Notes: a model not told the origin generated them from the sequence alone. Counted from the first letter of the stretch, positions 54,586 through 63,289 are shown. The stretch is DNA of 64,000 nucleotides from Alcanivorax sediminis (GCF_009601165.1 NZ_WIRE01000001.1:1612001-1676000), one strand, 5' to 3'. Program-made: numbers and translations.

Positions 54586-55815
54586 ATGGCTGAAACGATT
54601 ATCAAGATTGATTTGAACCAATCACCTTACGAAAACGAGAACATTCATAACCGCTGGCACCCGGATATTCCCATGGCAAAAATGGTGAAGCCGGGTGACG
54701 ACTTTATCCTCGAATGCCATGACTGGACCGGTGGCCAGATCAAGAATGACGATTGCGCCGACGACGTGCGTGATGTGGATCTGACCCAGGTGCACTTTCT
54801 GACTGGCCCGGTGGGCGTGGAAGGGGCCGAGCCCGGCGACCTGCTGGTGGTGGATATTCTTGATATCGGCACTTTCGAAGAAAGTCAGTGGGGCTTCAAC
54901 GGTTTCTTCTCCAAGCAGAATGGCGGCGGCTTCCTCACCGAACATTTCCCGGAAGCGCAGAAATCCATCTGGGATTTCAACGGCATGTTCACCAAGTCCC
55001 GCCACATTCCGAATGTGGAATTTGCCGGTCTGATTCACCCCGGCCTGATCGGTTGTCTGCCCTCAAAGGAAATGCTGGATGAGTGGAACAGCCGAGAGAA
55101 AGAACTCTACGATACCGAACCGGATCGCGTACCTGGCCTGGCCAACTTGCCCTACGCCGACACTGCCCACATGGGCAAGTTGACCGGCGATGCCAAGGCC
55201 AAGGCTGCAGCAGAGGGAGCCCGGACTGTTCCGCCCCGTGAACACGGTGGTAACTGCGACATCAAGGATCTTTCCCGTGGTTCCCAGGTGTACTTCCCGG
55301 TTTACGTGAAAGACGCGGGTCTGTCCGTGGGCGATCTCCACTTCAGCCAGGGCGATGGTGAAATCACCTTCTGTGGCGCCATCGAAATGGCAGGCTGGAT
55401 TCACCTGCGGGTGAACATCATCAAGGGCGGCATGGAGAAGTACGGCATCAAGAACCCGATCTTCAAGCCCAGCCCGATGGCGCCCAAGTATGACGACTAC
55501 CTGATCTTCGAAGGTATCTCCGTGGATGAGGAAGGCAAGCAGCACTACCTGGATGTGCACGTGGCCTATCGTCAGGCCTGCCTCAATGCCATCGAGTACC
55601 TGAAGAAGTTCGGTTACACCGGAGCCCAGGCTTACGCCTTGCTCGGCTGTGCACCAGTGCAGGGGCATATCAGTGGCGTAGTGGATGTGCCCAACGCCTG
55701 TGCCACCCTGTGGTTGCCCACCGATATCTTCGACTTCGATATCAAGCCGGGGATGGATGGGCCGCAGCACAGTGTCGCGGGCAGCACCGATGTTCCTCTG
55801 TCCAAAGACAAGTAA
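54586..55815 (+). CDS. fmdA: Formamidase/acetamidase
   Basis: FmdA/AmdA family hydrolase (409 residues), zinc-dependent type, unrelated to AmiE; cleaves formamide and small amides to ammonia. Conserved: NRWHPDIPMAKMVKPGDDF, LECHDWTGGQIKNDD, VDILDIGTFEESQWGF, GLIHPGLIGCLPS, REHGGNCDIKDLSRGSQVYF, DLHFSQGDGEITFCGAIEM and AYALLGCAPVQGHISGVVD. GGAGGAG precedes the ATG. It forms an operon with fmdB, as in Methylophilus. Confidence 0.96.
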   Translation: MAETIIKIDLNQSPYENENIHNRWHPDIPMAKMVKPGDDFILECHDWTGGQIKNDDCADDVRDVDLTQVHFLTGPVGVEGAEPGDLLVVDILDIGTFEESQWGFNGFFSKQNGGGFLTEHFPEAQKSIWDFNGMFTKSRHIPNVEFAGLIHPGLIGCLPSKEMLDEWNSREKELYDTEPDRVPGLANLPYADTAHMGKLTGDAKAKAAAEGARTVPPREHGGNCDIKDLSRGSQVYFPVYVKDAGLSVGDLHFSQGDGEITFCGAIEMAGWIHLRVNIIKGGMEKYGIKNPIFKPSPMAPKYDDYLIFEGISVDEEGKQHYLDVHVAYRQACLNAIEYLKKFGYTGAQAYALLGCAPVQGHISGVVDVPNACATLWLPTDIFDFDIKPGMDGPQHSVAGSTDVPLSKDK

Positions 55816-55842
55816 CGACGCAGATAAAGATAGGAGCTGATC

Positions 55843-56172
55843 ATGCCGCTTTATGACTACAAGTGTTCCGACCACGGTCTGTTTCACGATCTGGTGCCCA
55901 TGCAGGCCTCCGGAGAATGTGCCCCCTGTCCTACCTGCGGTGCGCTCTCCGCCCGGGTGATCATGGTGGCGCCGGAACTGCTGGATATGGCTCCTGAACG
56001 ACGCCAGGCCTTTGAGCGGAATGAGAAGGCCGCCCACGAGCCTCGGCACGGCAATGAGCATTCCGAGAAAGAGCAGGGCTGCTGTCATCACAAGCGCAAA
56101 TCCAAGCTGTTCTACACGGCGGAGGGCAACAAGATGTTCCCGTCGGCTCGGCCCTGGATGATCAGCCACTAG
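55843..56172 (+). CDS. fmdB: FmdB-family zinc-ribbon protein
   Basis: A 109-residue FmdB-type putative regulator. The N-terminal ribbon MPLYDYKCSDHGLF is followed by CPTCGALSARVIM. The usual first CxxC is CxxH here (Cys8, His11), which can still bind zinc with the later CPTC. A charged middle leads to a His/Cys-rich stretch (GCCHHKRKSK) and PSARPWMISH at the end. Follows fmdA by 27 nt. Its action as a regulator of the amide genes is only known by association in Methylophilus. Confidence 0.88.
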   Translation: MPLYDYKCSDHGLFHDLVPMQASGECAPCPTCGALSARVIMVAPELLDMAPERRQAFERNEKAAHEPRHGNEHSEKEQGCCHHKRKSKLFYTAEGNKMFPSARPWMISH

Positions 56173-56204
56173 TTTACGGGTTTATGGCAGTAAACCTTCC
56201 CTTG

Positions 56205-56233
56205 CGGGCAACTGGATGTTGCCCGTTTTTTTT
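56205..56233 (+). terminator. Terminator of fmdAB
   Basis: CGGGCAAC (56205-56212), loop TGGAT, GTTGCCCG (56218-56225), followed by eight T. Confidence 0.92.
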
Positions 56234-56433
56234 GCCGTTTCGCGGCCGCATCACACTTCACGAAACATGCAACACGGAGAAAGATACAAGCTGAAGCGCG
56301 AGTCGGTTTCGGTACCAGGTGGTCGGCCATGTCGCTATGCGCTGACAGGCTCCTCGGGCCCCGCCTGATGCTCCCTCCTGTCTTTTGACCCGCCGCCCCC
56401 TCTGTTTCATCTTGTCAAACGGGTTCATGATTT

Positions 56434-56461
56434 TCGCAACTCGTGACTCGAAACTCGTTTC
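56434..56461. repeat. Solo TCGAAAC-type heptamer array (B7)
   Basis: TCGCAAC, TCGTGAC, TCGAAAC, TCGTTTC in register, without a clear inverted partner. It lies in the 373-bp fmdB-mpl spacer (56173-56545), which otherwise holds the fmdAB terminator and no recognisable gene. Confidence 0.6.
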
Positions 56462-56545
56462 TTTCCTGTTCATTCCTTCCTCGGGTCTTCACCTGACGCG
56501 GGTGAGCCGTTAAGGTTCAGGGATTCACAGACAGGCGCGACGTCC

Positions 56546-57901
56546 ATGCATATTCATATCCTCGGTATCTGCGGTACTTTCATGGGTTCACTGGCCCAGC
56601 TGGCCAAGGCTCAGGGCCATCGGGTCACCGGCAGCGACCAGAACGTTTATCCCCCCATGAGTGATCAGCTGGAAGCCGCGGGTATTGAACTGATTCAGGG
56701 CTATGACCCGGCCCAGCTGGATCCGGCGCCGGACCTGGTGGTGATTGGTAATGCCCTGAGCCGTGGTAACCCGGCGGTGGAGGCGGTGCTGGACAAGGGG
56801 CTGGCGTACACTTCCGGTGCGCAACTTTTGGAGGAAGTGGTGTTGCCGGGCCGCTGGGTGCTGGCGGTGGCTGGAACCCATGGCAAGACGACCACCAGCT
56901 CCATGCTGGCCTGGATTCTGGAGCATGCGGGCCTCAACCCCGGCTATCTGATCGGTGGGGTGCCGGGTAACTTCGGCGTTTCGGCCCGTCTTGGTGAAAC
57001 GCCATTCTTTGTAGTCGAAGCTGACGAATACGACACCGCCTTCTTCGACAAGCGCAGCAAGTTTGTCCATTACCGTCCGCGCACGGTGATCCTGAATAAT
57101 CTGGAGTTTGATCACGCCGATATCTTTGCCGATCTCGCCGCGATCCAGACCCAGTTCCATCATCTGATTCGAACCATTCCCGCCAGCGGAAGAATCATCC
57201 TTCCCCACGGCGAAGCCGCCCTGGAAGAAACCCTGGAGAAGGGGTGCTGGAGCGAGGTGGAGCGCTTCGGTGAGGAAGAGTCGCTGGGCTACCGTTTAGA
57301 CAAGGCTGATGGCTCCAGCTTTACCGTGCTGGAAAACGGCCAGCCGGTAGCACAGGTGAATTGGGACCAGACTGGTCGCCACAGCGTCAATAATGGCATG
57401 GCCGCCCTGCTGGCGGCACGCCATGTGGGCGTGACGCTGGCCGATGGTGCCGCCGCCCTGTCCGAGTTTGTTGGCGTGAAGCGCCGCATGGAGCTGCGCG
57501 GCGAAGTGGATGGCGTCAGGGTCTACGATGACTTCGCTCACCATCCCACTGCCATCGCCACTACTCTTGAAGGCCTGCGTCGCAAGGTGGGCGAGGGGCG
57601 AATTCTGGCCATCATCGAGCCGCGCTCCAACACCATGCGCATGGGCAGTCATAAAGCCGCCCTGGCCGGTAGCACCGTGTCCGCGGATGAAGTGATCTGG
57701 TATCAGCCGCCGGGCCTCGATTGGTCGCTGGATTCCGTTCTTGAAGAATCCGCGGTGCCGTCGTCCGTCAGCGAATCACTGGATGACATCATCGCCCGCG
57801 TCGTTGCCCACAAGGGGGAATCCCTGGATGTGGTGGTAATGAGCAACGGCGGCTTTGGCGGCATTCATCAGAAGTTGCTGGATGCGTTGGCGGGAGAGTA
57901 G
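56546..57901 (+). CDS. mpl: UDP-N-acetylmuramate:murein-tripeptide ligase
   Basis: Mur ligase (451 residues) that reattaches recycled L-Ala-gamma-D-Glu-meso-Dap to UDP-MurNAc. It begins MHIHILGICGTFMGSLAQLA, typical of Mpl; the ATP loop is AVAGTHGKTTTSSM (about 107-120), with NNLEFDHADIF, RRMELRGEVDGVRVYDDFAHHPTA and IEPRSNTMRMGSHK. The DDFAHHPTA and SNTMRMG blocks distinguish it from MurC. Its stop codon is followed after two bases by repeat module D2. Confidence 0.96.
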   Translation: MHIHILGICGTFMGSLAQLAKAQGHRVTGSDQNVYPPMSDQLEAAGIELIQGYDPAQLDPAPDLVVIGNALSRGNPAVEAVLDKGLAYTSGAQLLEEVVLPGRWVLAVAGTHGKTTTSSMLAWILEHAGLNPGYLIGGVPGNFGVSARLGETPFFVVEADEYDTAFFDKRSKFVHYRPRTVILNNLEFDHADIFADLAAIQTQFHHLIRTIPASGRIILPHGEAALEETLEKGCWSEVERFGEEESLGYRLDKADGSSFTVLENGQPVAQVNWDQTGRHSVNNGMAALLAARHVGVTLADGAAALSEFVGVKRRMELRGEVDGVRVYDDFAHHPTAIATTLEGLRRKVGEGRILAIIEPRSNTMRMGSHKAALAGSTVSADEVIWYQPPGLDWSLDSVLEESAVPSSVSESLDDIIARVVAHKGESLDVVVMSNGGFGGIHQKLLDALAGE

Positions 57902-57903
57902 CG

Positions 57904-58163
57904 ACAAGCTTCAAGCTGCAAGCTACAACGCGGGTTACGGTTATTCAAAGCGGAGGCCGTGCCCGCGCTTCAACCTTTCTCAAAACCAGCAGGATTGATC
58001 CCCGTCATATTGTCGCCGGGGTCAGGCTTTTACAGTAAAAATGCTCTGATAGAGGGCAGGGGTTGTAGTATTGAAACCCGTTTTTTCCTCTAACCTTTTA
58101 ATCGCGGGTACGGCATCGCATGAGTTGCGGCCTGTCTCGTGTTGTAGCTTGTAGCTTGAAGCT
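57904..58163. repeat. Module D2: inverted AAGCTNC-type heptamers
   Basis: Left: ACAAGCT, TCAAGCT, GCAAGCT, ACAACGC (57904-57931). Right: TGTAGCT, TGTAGCT, TGAAGCT (58143-58163), with CTCGTGT just inside as in D1. It fills the spacer between mpl and the DUF2214 gene; about 200 bp of unrecognised sequence lie between the arms. Confidence 0.75.
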
Positions 58164-58183
58164 GTCATTTCAAGAGGCTTGCC

Positions 58184-58639
58184 ATGTTCTGGTCCGTGTT
58201 CTGGGCGTCCACCCATTATCTGGGTATTCTGGTGTTGTTCGGCTGTGTTTACGGCATGCTGCTGTTCTGGCGGACCCAGGTGAACGAGTACAATTTCCGC
58301 ACTCTGCTCTGGTTGCATGTGGCTTACTGGGTGTCGTTATTGATTGTGCTGGTGAGCGGGTTGGCCCGGGCCGGGTGGACAGAAAAAGGGATGGCGTTTT
58401 ACATGGCCAATCCCTGGTTTCACGCCAAGGTGACCGTGTTTGTGCTGATAATCCTGCTCAGCCTGTATCCGGCCAAGCTCATGCGTGCCTGGCGTCGTGG
58501 TACGGTCCCTGAAGGAGTACCGCCGGTGACGCCGGATCTGCAGAGAACAATGCGTCGTACATTGGTGGCCGAAATTCACTTGATATCACTGATGCCGATT
58601 TTCGGTGCCTTGATGGCACGAGGCGTCGGAATGGGATGA
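58184..58639 (+). CDS. DUF2214-type membrane protein
   Basis: A 151-residue protein with four helices (about 8-30, 42-63, 82-98, 128-148), resembling DUF2214. Typical: [55 protein letters not shown] and [14 protein letters not shown] His near residue 11 and another in WFHAK could bind a cofactor. It overlaps ubiX by 4 nt. Function unknown. Confidence 0.8.
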   Translation: MFWSVFWASTHYLGILVLFGCVYGMLLFWRTQVNEYNFRTLLWLHVAYWVSLLIVLVSGLARAGWTEKGMAFYMANPWFHAKVTVFVLIILLSLYPAKLMRAWRRGTVPEGVPPVTPDLQRTMRRTLVAEIHLISLMPIFGALMARGVGMG

Positions 58640-59244
58640 ACATGAACAAACGCGTAACGCTGGCGTTTACTGGAGCTTCCGGTGCGCCCTATGGACTGAG
58701 GCTACTTCAGTGTCTGCTGTTGGCAGACTGTGAGGTATTCGTGATCCTGTCCAAGGCGGCACGCATTGTGATTGGCACGGAAACGGAACTTGCTCTGCCG
58801 GCGGGTACCGGCGCTACGGAGAAAGCGCTGCGCGATTGGGTTGGCACCGATAAGGGCCAGCTGGTGCTGTGCGGTCTGGAGCAATGGACGGCCCCGGTGG
58901 CCTCCGGCAGCGGTGCTCCCGCCACCATGGTGGTCTGCCCCTGTTCTACCGGTACCCTGTCTGCCATTGCCAGCGGCGCCAGCGACAACCTGATTGAGCG
59001 CGCCGCCGATGTGGCCATCAAGGAAGGCCGCAAGCTGATTCTGGTTCCCCGCGAAACGCCGTTCTCTGCGATTCACCTGGAAAACATGCTCAAACTCGCC
59101 CGTCTCGGCGTGATCATCATGCCGGCGGCCCCCGGGTTTTATCACCAGCCGGAAAGTGTCTCGGATCTGGTGGATTTCATGGTGGCCAGGTTGCTGGATC
59201 ATCTTGGGATCGAGCAGACGCTGGTGAAGCGGTGGGGGGAGTGA
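58636..59244 (+). CDS. ubiX: UbiX flavin prenyltransferase
   Basis: Makes prenylated FMN, the cofactor of UbiD decarboxylase in ubiquinone synthesis; 202 residues. Conserved: [92 protein letters not shown] and [16 protein letters not shown] 58642 is an alternative start. coq7, another ubiquinone gene, is elsewhere in the window. Confidence 0.96.
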   Translation: MNMNKRVTLAFTGASGAPYGLRLLQCLLLADCEVFVILSKAARIVIGTETELALPAGTGATEKALRDWVGTDKGQLVLCGLEQWTAPVASGSGAPATMVVCPCSTGTLSAIASGASDNLIERAADVAIKEGRKLILVPRETPFSAIHLENMLKLARLGVIIMPAAPGFYHQPESVSDLVDFMVARLLDHLGIEQTLVKRWGE

Positions 59245-59319
59245 AGAATCAGCGACGAGCTACGCTCGATTCGAAAGGAAAACCCAAAATAGTTACCGAC
59301 TTCTGCATTTCTAGAACGC

Positions 59320-59525
59320 TGCTGTAGGAGCGTGCTTGCACGCGATCCGCGCCCAAGCGAGGTAAGGATTCCAGAAACGCTTGTCCGGGCTGGCCCTCCC
59401 ACCAAACTGCAGGGCGATCAAGAAGGCCGTGCTCGACAGGTCCTTGAACATTCCTGAACAGAACATTAAGCCCTCCGGTCGCCTCGCTGCGCTCGGGTCG
59501 CTTGCAGGCAAGCTCCTACGGCTCC
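59320..59525. repeat. REP-like sequences after ubiX
   Basis: The 305-bp spacer 59245-59549 has no gene. A REP-like start GTAGGAGCGTGCTTGCACGC lies near 59325, with CAAGCGAGGTAAGGATTCCAG following. A matching inverted end (GGGTCGCTTGCAGGCAAGC, then TCCTAC) is at 59496-59520. The middle resembles no gene I know. Confidence 0.55.
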
Positions 59526-59549
59526 TCGCCTGGTCTCTCGTAGCTGCTT

Positions 59550-60263
59550 TCACCCCACCAGCAAATGCCCCACCAGCCCCAATGCAAAACCTGCCACTGC
59601 CCCCTGTGACGGCGCCCAGGCGCGCGTGAGGGGTACCTGCGGGGCGATGTCCTGGAACACCAGATAAAGAATGCCGCCGCTGGCAAACAGCATGATGCCG
59701 CCCAGAATGATGGGCATGTCTACCAGCACGGCGAAACCCAGCCAGGCACTGATGGGGCCGAGTATGGCCAACCCGGTGAAGGCGAGGATGATCTTGGCCG
59801 GCGCCAGCCCTTCGCTGTCGCGGATCTCCCGGTAAGCGTTGAATCCTTCAGGGAGGTTCTGCAAGCCAATCAGAAAAGCCAGCAGGTAGGCCTGGCCTAC
59901 GCCCACGGCCAGAGCGGCACCCAGGGCGATCGCTTCCGGAACAAAATCCAGCAACATGGCCAACAGTTGGGACATGGCGCCACCTTTGGCGGCTAGCGCG
60001 CGATCAATCAGCATGAAGACAATGCCGCCACCCATGAACAACAACGTGGCAGAAAGCGGGGTGTGGTGTTTGGCTCCCTCTGGCACCAGCACCAGTGCAA
60101 CGGCGGCGAGTAGCGCGCCACCGCCGAAGGCAATGACAGTATGCCGCACTTCCTGGCGTAACCAGTCACGGGCGATCCGCTCTTTGACCGCGATCAAGGC
60201 GCCAACAGCCATGCTTAATCCCGCTGCCAGGCTGAGTAGTAATGCCAAAGTAAGAGGGTTCAT
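59550..60263 (-). CDS. ZIP-family metal transporter
   Basis: A 237-residue ZIP transporter with about eight helices. The metal-binding helices carry LLDFVPEAIALG (about 104-115, in place of the usual HxxPEG) and LIGLQNLPEGFNAYREI (about 131). A further PEG is at VLVPEGAKHH (about 59). The first His of the canonical motif is replaced by Asp-Phe-Val, so metal selectivity may differ from ZupT. Divergence from canonical zinc importers is seen; direction and metal are inferred. Confidence 0.85.
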   Translation of the reverse strand: MNPLTLALLLSLAAGLSMAVGALIAVKERIARDWLRQEVRHTVIAFGGGALLAAVALVLVPEGAKHHTPLSATLLFMGGGIVFMLIDRALAAKGGAMSQLLAMLLDFVPEAIALGAALAVGVGQAYLLAFLIGLQNLPEGFNAYREIRDSEGLAPAKIILAFTGLAILGPISAWLGFAVLVDMPIILGGIMLFASGGILYLVFQDIAPQVPLTRAWAPSQGAVAGFALGLVGHLLVG

Positions 60264-60356
60264 CCGCTGTCCTTGTTCGGGTGATAAATCCTGCTGTCAG
60301 GATGCATGTCAGTACGGTCCTGCCTCTCTCGAAAGTAAGGGCCGTCAGGCGAGGGA

Positions 60357-61073
60357 TCAACTGTTGTTGAGGCTGTAGTCTACCGGCACGGTGATATTCA
60401 CTGGAATGTTGTCCAGTTCCCGTGGCGGGGCCTCAAAACGCAGCCTGGAAAGTAATTCCAGTGTGGCCCGGTCGAGAATCCGGCTCCCGGAGCTGTCAGT
60501 CAGTTCGACCCGTTCCGTAAGGCCTTTGGCATTGATGGCAAAACGGATCTTCACCGTGCCTTCCTGACGGCGCATGCGTGCGCGATGTGGGTACTGCTTG
60601 TTGTCTTCGATGGTGTTACGGACTGTGGCCAGGTAGCGCTTGAGCAGGGTGTCATGTTGACCACTCTGGTCTGCACCCTTGCCGGGATCCCCGGCAATGC
60701 CTCTGGCACCCTGTTGCTGATCCTGCGACGAGGTTTGCTGACGATTATCCTGCGGCTGATTCACCGCAGCCGTTTCCTGCTCAACCTGCTCTTTCACCGG
60801 CTCAGGCCTGGGTTCGGGTTTCGGTTGGGGCTTTGTGGCCACCGGTTTGGGCGCCGGCTTTACCCTGGGTTTGGGCTGTGGCTGGGGTTGCGCTACCGGT
60901 TGTGGTGCTACAGCAGGAGCCTGTGCCGGTGGTGCGGACAGGTTAATGACCATTTCGGTGACACCTGGCTGGGTCGGGCGGCCACCGGCCAAGGTCAACG
61001 CCCCGACGGTGATCAGGACGCTGGCATGGATAACGATGGACAGGCCCCAGGCCGTTAGCGTGCGTTTGTTCAT
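60357..61073 (-). CDS. tonB: TonB energy transducer
   Basis: A 238-residue TonB: membrane anchor (about 8-30, LSIVIHASVLITVGALTLAG), periplasmic Pro/Lys/Gln-rich span (about 45-105), Gln-rich linker, and a C-terminal TonB domain (about 155-235, YPHRARMRRQEGTVKIRFAI; LDRATLELLSRLRFEAPP). It passes proton-motive force from ExbBD to outer-membrane iron receptors. Last gene of exbB-exbD-exbD-tonB; its start overlaps the previous gene. Confidence 0.94.
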   Translation of the reverse strand: MNKRTLTAWGLSIVIHASVLITVGALTLAGGRPTQPGVTEMVINLSAPPAQAPAVAPQPVAQPQPQPKPRVKPAPKPVATKPQPKPEPRPEPVKEQVEQETAAVNQPQDNRQQTSSQDQQQGARGIAGDPGKGADQSGQHDTLLKRYLATVRNTIEDNKQYPHRARMRRQEGTVKIRFAINAKGLTERVELTDSSGSRILDRATLELLSRLRFEAPPRELDNIPVNITVPVDYSLNNS

Positions 61074-61540
61074 GGCTGCTTGTGGTTCCCGTTGCTGGCC
61101 TTGCCAGGATCGGATTGCGTCACCAGACGGACCTGCTCCACCCCCATGGCCTGCAGATCTTCAAGCCGCAGGCGCAAGGATGCCATTGTAATGCTGGCGT
61201 CGGCCAGCAGGCGTACTTCAGCATCCTTGATCATGGCACCTGTCTTTTCATTCGTGACGGTGGGCAGGCTGTGGATCAATGCCGACAGGGCCTCATCGGT
61301 CAGCGGGGTATCGGTGTCCTCGGTAAACCATTGTCCATCAGGCTTGAGCACCAGCAACAGTTTATCCCGCGCTTCATTGCCATTAGCCACCTGGCTGACC
61401 GGAGTGTCTACGGTCACAGTGGGGCGCTTGGCCAGCTGACCGGCCAGCATGAAAAAGATCAACAGCAAGAAGACCACATTAATCAGTGGCAACACCGGTT
61501 CCAGCGGTGGGCGGCGGCTATTGTTCTCCATGATCATCAT
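61070..61540 (-). CDS. exbD2: ExbD-like biopolymer transport protein (second copy)
   Basis: A 156-residue ExbD/TolR family protein with one membrane helix (about 17-37, LPLINVVFLLLIFFMLAGQL; the usual Asp is Asn in LINVVF). The C-terminal periplasmic domain (about 60-150) is longer than in the first copy. It overlaps exbD1 and tonB by 4 nt each. Replacement of the proton-carrying Asp by Asn suggests this copy is not the proton-conducting subunit. Confidence 0.88.
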   Translation of the reverse strand: MMIMENNSRRPPLEPVLPLINVVFLLLIFFMLAGQLAKRPTVTVDTPVSQVANGNEARDKLLLVLKPDGQWFTEDTDTPLTDEALSALIHSLPTVTNEKTGAMIKDAEVRLLADASITMASLRLRLEDLQAMGVEQVRLVTQSDPGKASNGNHKQP

Positions 61541-61917
61541 GGCAGCAACTCCAGTTGCACGTCGCGGGCGCCGGCGGCCTTGATGTCATCCACGGCGCGC
61601 AGAGCCAGCTGCAGGCTAACCTCCGGGCTGACGGTTACCCAAACCTTCTGGCCTTGTTTTTCCAGCCGGTCAGCAATGGAGGCCGGGGTGAAGCTGACAC
61701 CGTTCAGCATCAGCGCCCCATTCGCAGTTACTTGCACCACCAGCCAGTCGTCCTGCTGATCAGTGCTGGTGTCGGCAGGTTGCACATTGACTGGCAGATC
61801 GTTGAACTGCCCGAAACGAGTGGCCAGCATAAAGAACACCAGCAGAATGAAGACCACATCAATCAATGGGGTCAGGCTGATGAACGGTGCGCGATGGCGT
61901 TCCGGTTCAATATGCAT
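61537..61917 (-). CDS. exbD: ExbD biopolymer transport protein
   Basis: A 126-residue ExbD: cytosolic tail, one helix with the conserved Asp (PLIDVVFILLVFFMLATRF, about 17-35), and a periplasmic domain. It works with ExbB as the proton-driven motor for TonB. I chose ATG 61917 (MHIEPERHR), which overlaps exbB by 11 nt; ATG 61944 would add nine residues. Confidence 0.92.
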   Translation of the reverse strand: MHIEPERHRAPFISLTPLIDVVFILLVFFMLATRFGQFNDLPVNVQPADTSTDQQDDWLVVQVTANGALMLNGVSFTPASIADRLEKQGQKVWVTVSPEVSLQLALRAVDDIKAAGARDVQLELLP

Positions 61918-62578
61918 GCGATACCGCCGGCTCGCTGCTGTCATTCACAGGTTCGGCGTCGGTTTTGATGTGACGGACGACCTTCAAACGGGAGAGGCGA
62001 TCCTGCATTTTTTCACGGCATTGTTCGATGTTGCGATCCGCCCAGTGGAAGGCCGCCAGCGCAGGAATCGCTACGGTGAGGCCCGCGGCGGTGGTCAGCA
62101 GGGCTTCCCAGATACCACCAGACAGGATGGAGGGGTCCACCTGCGAACCCGCGGTTTCCAGTGCCTGAAAGGCGCCGATCATGCCGAATACCGTACCCAG
62201 CAGGCCCAGCAACGGGGCAATCGCACTGATTACTTCCAGAATACGCAGGCCGCCGCGGAGTTCATCCAGCGCTGAGCGAGCCAGGCGCAGGCTCTCTTCC
62301 TGCCAGGCGGCTTCGTCGAGATTGCGGTTTTTCCAGCATTGCCAGATCACCCGGTCCACGGGGGCGGACAGTTTGCCCGGCTTGCCCGGCGCCTGGCCCT
62401 GGCGCAGGGCATCAAGCAGCTGATCGGCCTGGCGCGTGCCGCCGGGGCGAATCCGGGCAAAATGGAGAGCCTTGGAAATCAGGGTGGCTAACGCCACCAC
62501 TGACAGCAGGGCCAGTACCCACATGGTGATGCCGCCGCTGACGAACCATTCCGGCAACTGCAGTGAAAGTGGGGGCAT
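61907..62578 (-). CDS. exbB: ExbB/TolQ-family motor protein
   Basis: A 223-residue protein with three helices (about 17-37, 115-140, 155-180). Family core: LEVISAIAPLLGLLGTVFGM, ILSGGIWEALLTTAAGLTVAIPAL. Belongs with ExbD as the TonB motor. First gene of the operon; the promoter and Fur box lie 130-170 bp upstream. Confidence 0.93.
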   Translation of the reverse strand: MPPLSLQLPEWFVSGGITMWVLALLSVVALATLISKALHFARIRPGGTRQADQLLDALRQGQAPGKPGKLSAPVDRVIWQCWKNRNLDEAAWQEESLRLARSALDELRGGLRILEVISAIAPLLGLLGTVFGMIGAFQALETAGSQVDPSILSGGIWEALLTTAAGLTVAIPALAAFHWADRNIEQCREKMQDRLSRLKVVRHIKTDAEPVNDSSEPAVSHAY

Positions 62579-62709
62579 GGCGAACTCCTGTCAGGAAGGG
62601 TGCATATCAGTAATGAGGATCAAGTGCGCTGAAGACAGCCTTGTGTCAGAGGGCGCAATGTCCTCAGAGCGACAGTGCTGACGGAAAAGCAGCTTGAATA
62701 CGGTTCGCG

Positions 62710-62738
62710 ATATTAGGCCCGTCATTCCCTTAATGCAA
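62710..62738 (-). promoter_or_regulatory. Promoter of exbB-exbD-exbD-tonB
   Basis: Minus strand: -35 TTGCAT (62738-62733), 17-bp spacer, -10 TAATAT (62715-62710). A good sigma-70 match. Confidence 0.7.
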
Positions 62739-62750
62739 GTCATTCTTATT
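62732..62750. promoter_or_regulatory. Fur box
   Basis: AATGCAAGTCATTCTTATT matches the Fur-type sequence AATGATAATCATTCTCATT at 15 of 19 positions and overlaps the -35 element of the exbB promoter, where a repressor would block it. Iron control of the TonB system is the expected outcome. Confidence 0.75.
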
Positions 62751-62842
62751 TGCAGTTGAGCAAATGGAGCGTTCAGGCGAGGGAGGGGGGGGGCTGGAGA
62801 GGAAATGGCGGCATGGCCTGGTTGCCATGCCGCGCGGCCCGC

Positions 62843-63289
62843 TTATTTGCGTAGCAGGCGGTAGTTCAGGTTGCTTTCAATGACTTCGCCGTTCTTGTCG
62901 AGCTGCTCAACGGCGTTCACAGCGTCACGGAGGTAAAGGCGTCGCGCGTCCGGTGTTTCCGGATTGATAGTGTAAAGGTCCATCTGCCGGTCATTCTTGA
63001 CCAGGCTGTCCTGCGTCCAGTCGCCACGCTCAACCGCCGTCAGACCCACGGTGGAGCCTTGAAGGTACTCTTCACGGAGCATGAAGCGCGTAGGCGCATC
63101 AAACTGATCGCGGTACAAGGTCAGGGTCGTTCGAATACCGGAGCAGTCCGCGCAGGGGAGCATGCCGCTGTAAATCACTTTCTGGGCGGTAGGGTTGATG
63201 ACGACCGGTTCCTCTTCCACCGGTGGCGGGGATTGGCAGCCGGCCAGCAGGGCCATGGAAGCAATGCCTGCCAGAAATACTTTCTTCAT
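62843..63289 (-). CDS. NlpE-like lipoprotein
   Basis: A 148-residue lipoprotein: signal with lipobox LLAGC (Cys18), short acidic/proline linker, then the NlpE N-terminal domain with YSGMLPCADCSGIRTTLTLY (Cys46, Cys49 as CxxC). It lacks the C-terminal OB domain of E. coli NlpE. GGGAG precedes ATG 63289; the longer frame adds 22 residues without a signal. NlpE senses envelope and copper stress; the role here is inferred. It is monocistronic, downstream of no clear partner. Confidence 0.88.
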   Translation of the reverse strand: MKKVFLAGIASMALLAGCQSPPPVEEEPVVINPTAQKVIYSGMLPCADCSGIRTTLTLYRDQFDAPTRFMLREEYLQGSTVGLTAVERGDWTQDSLVKNDRQMDLYTINPETPDARRLYLRDAVNAVEQLDKNGEVIESNLNYRLLRK

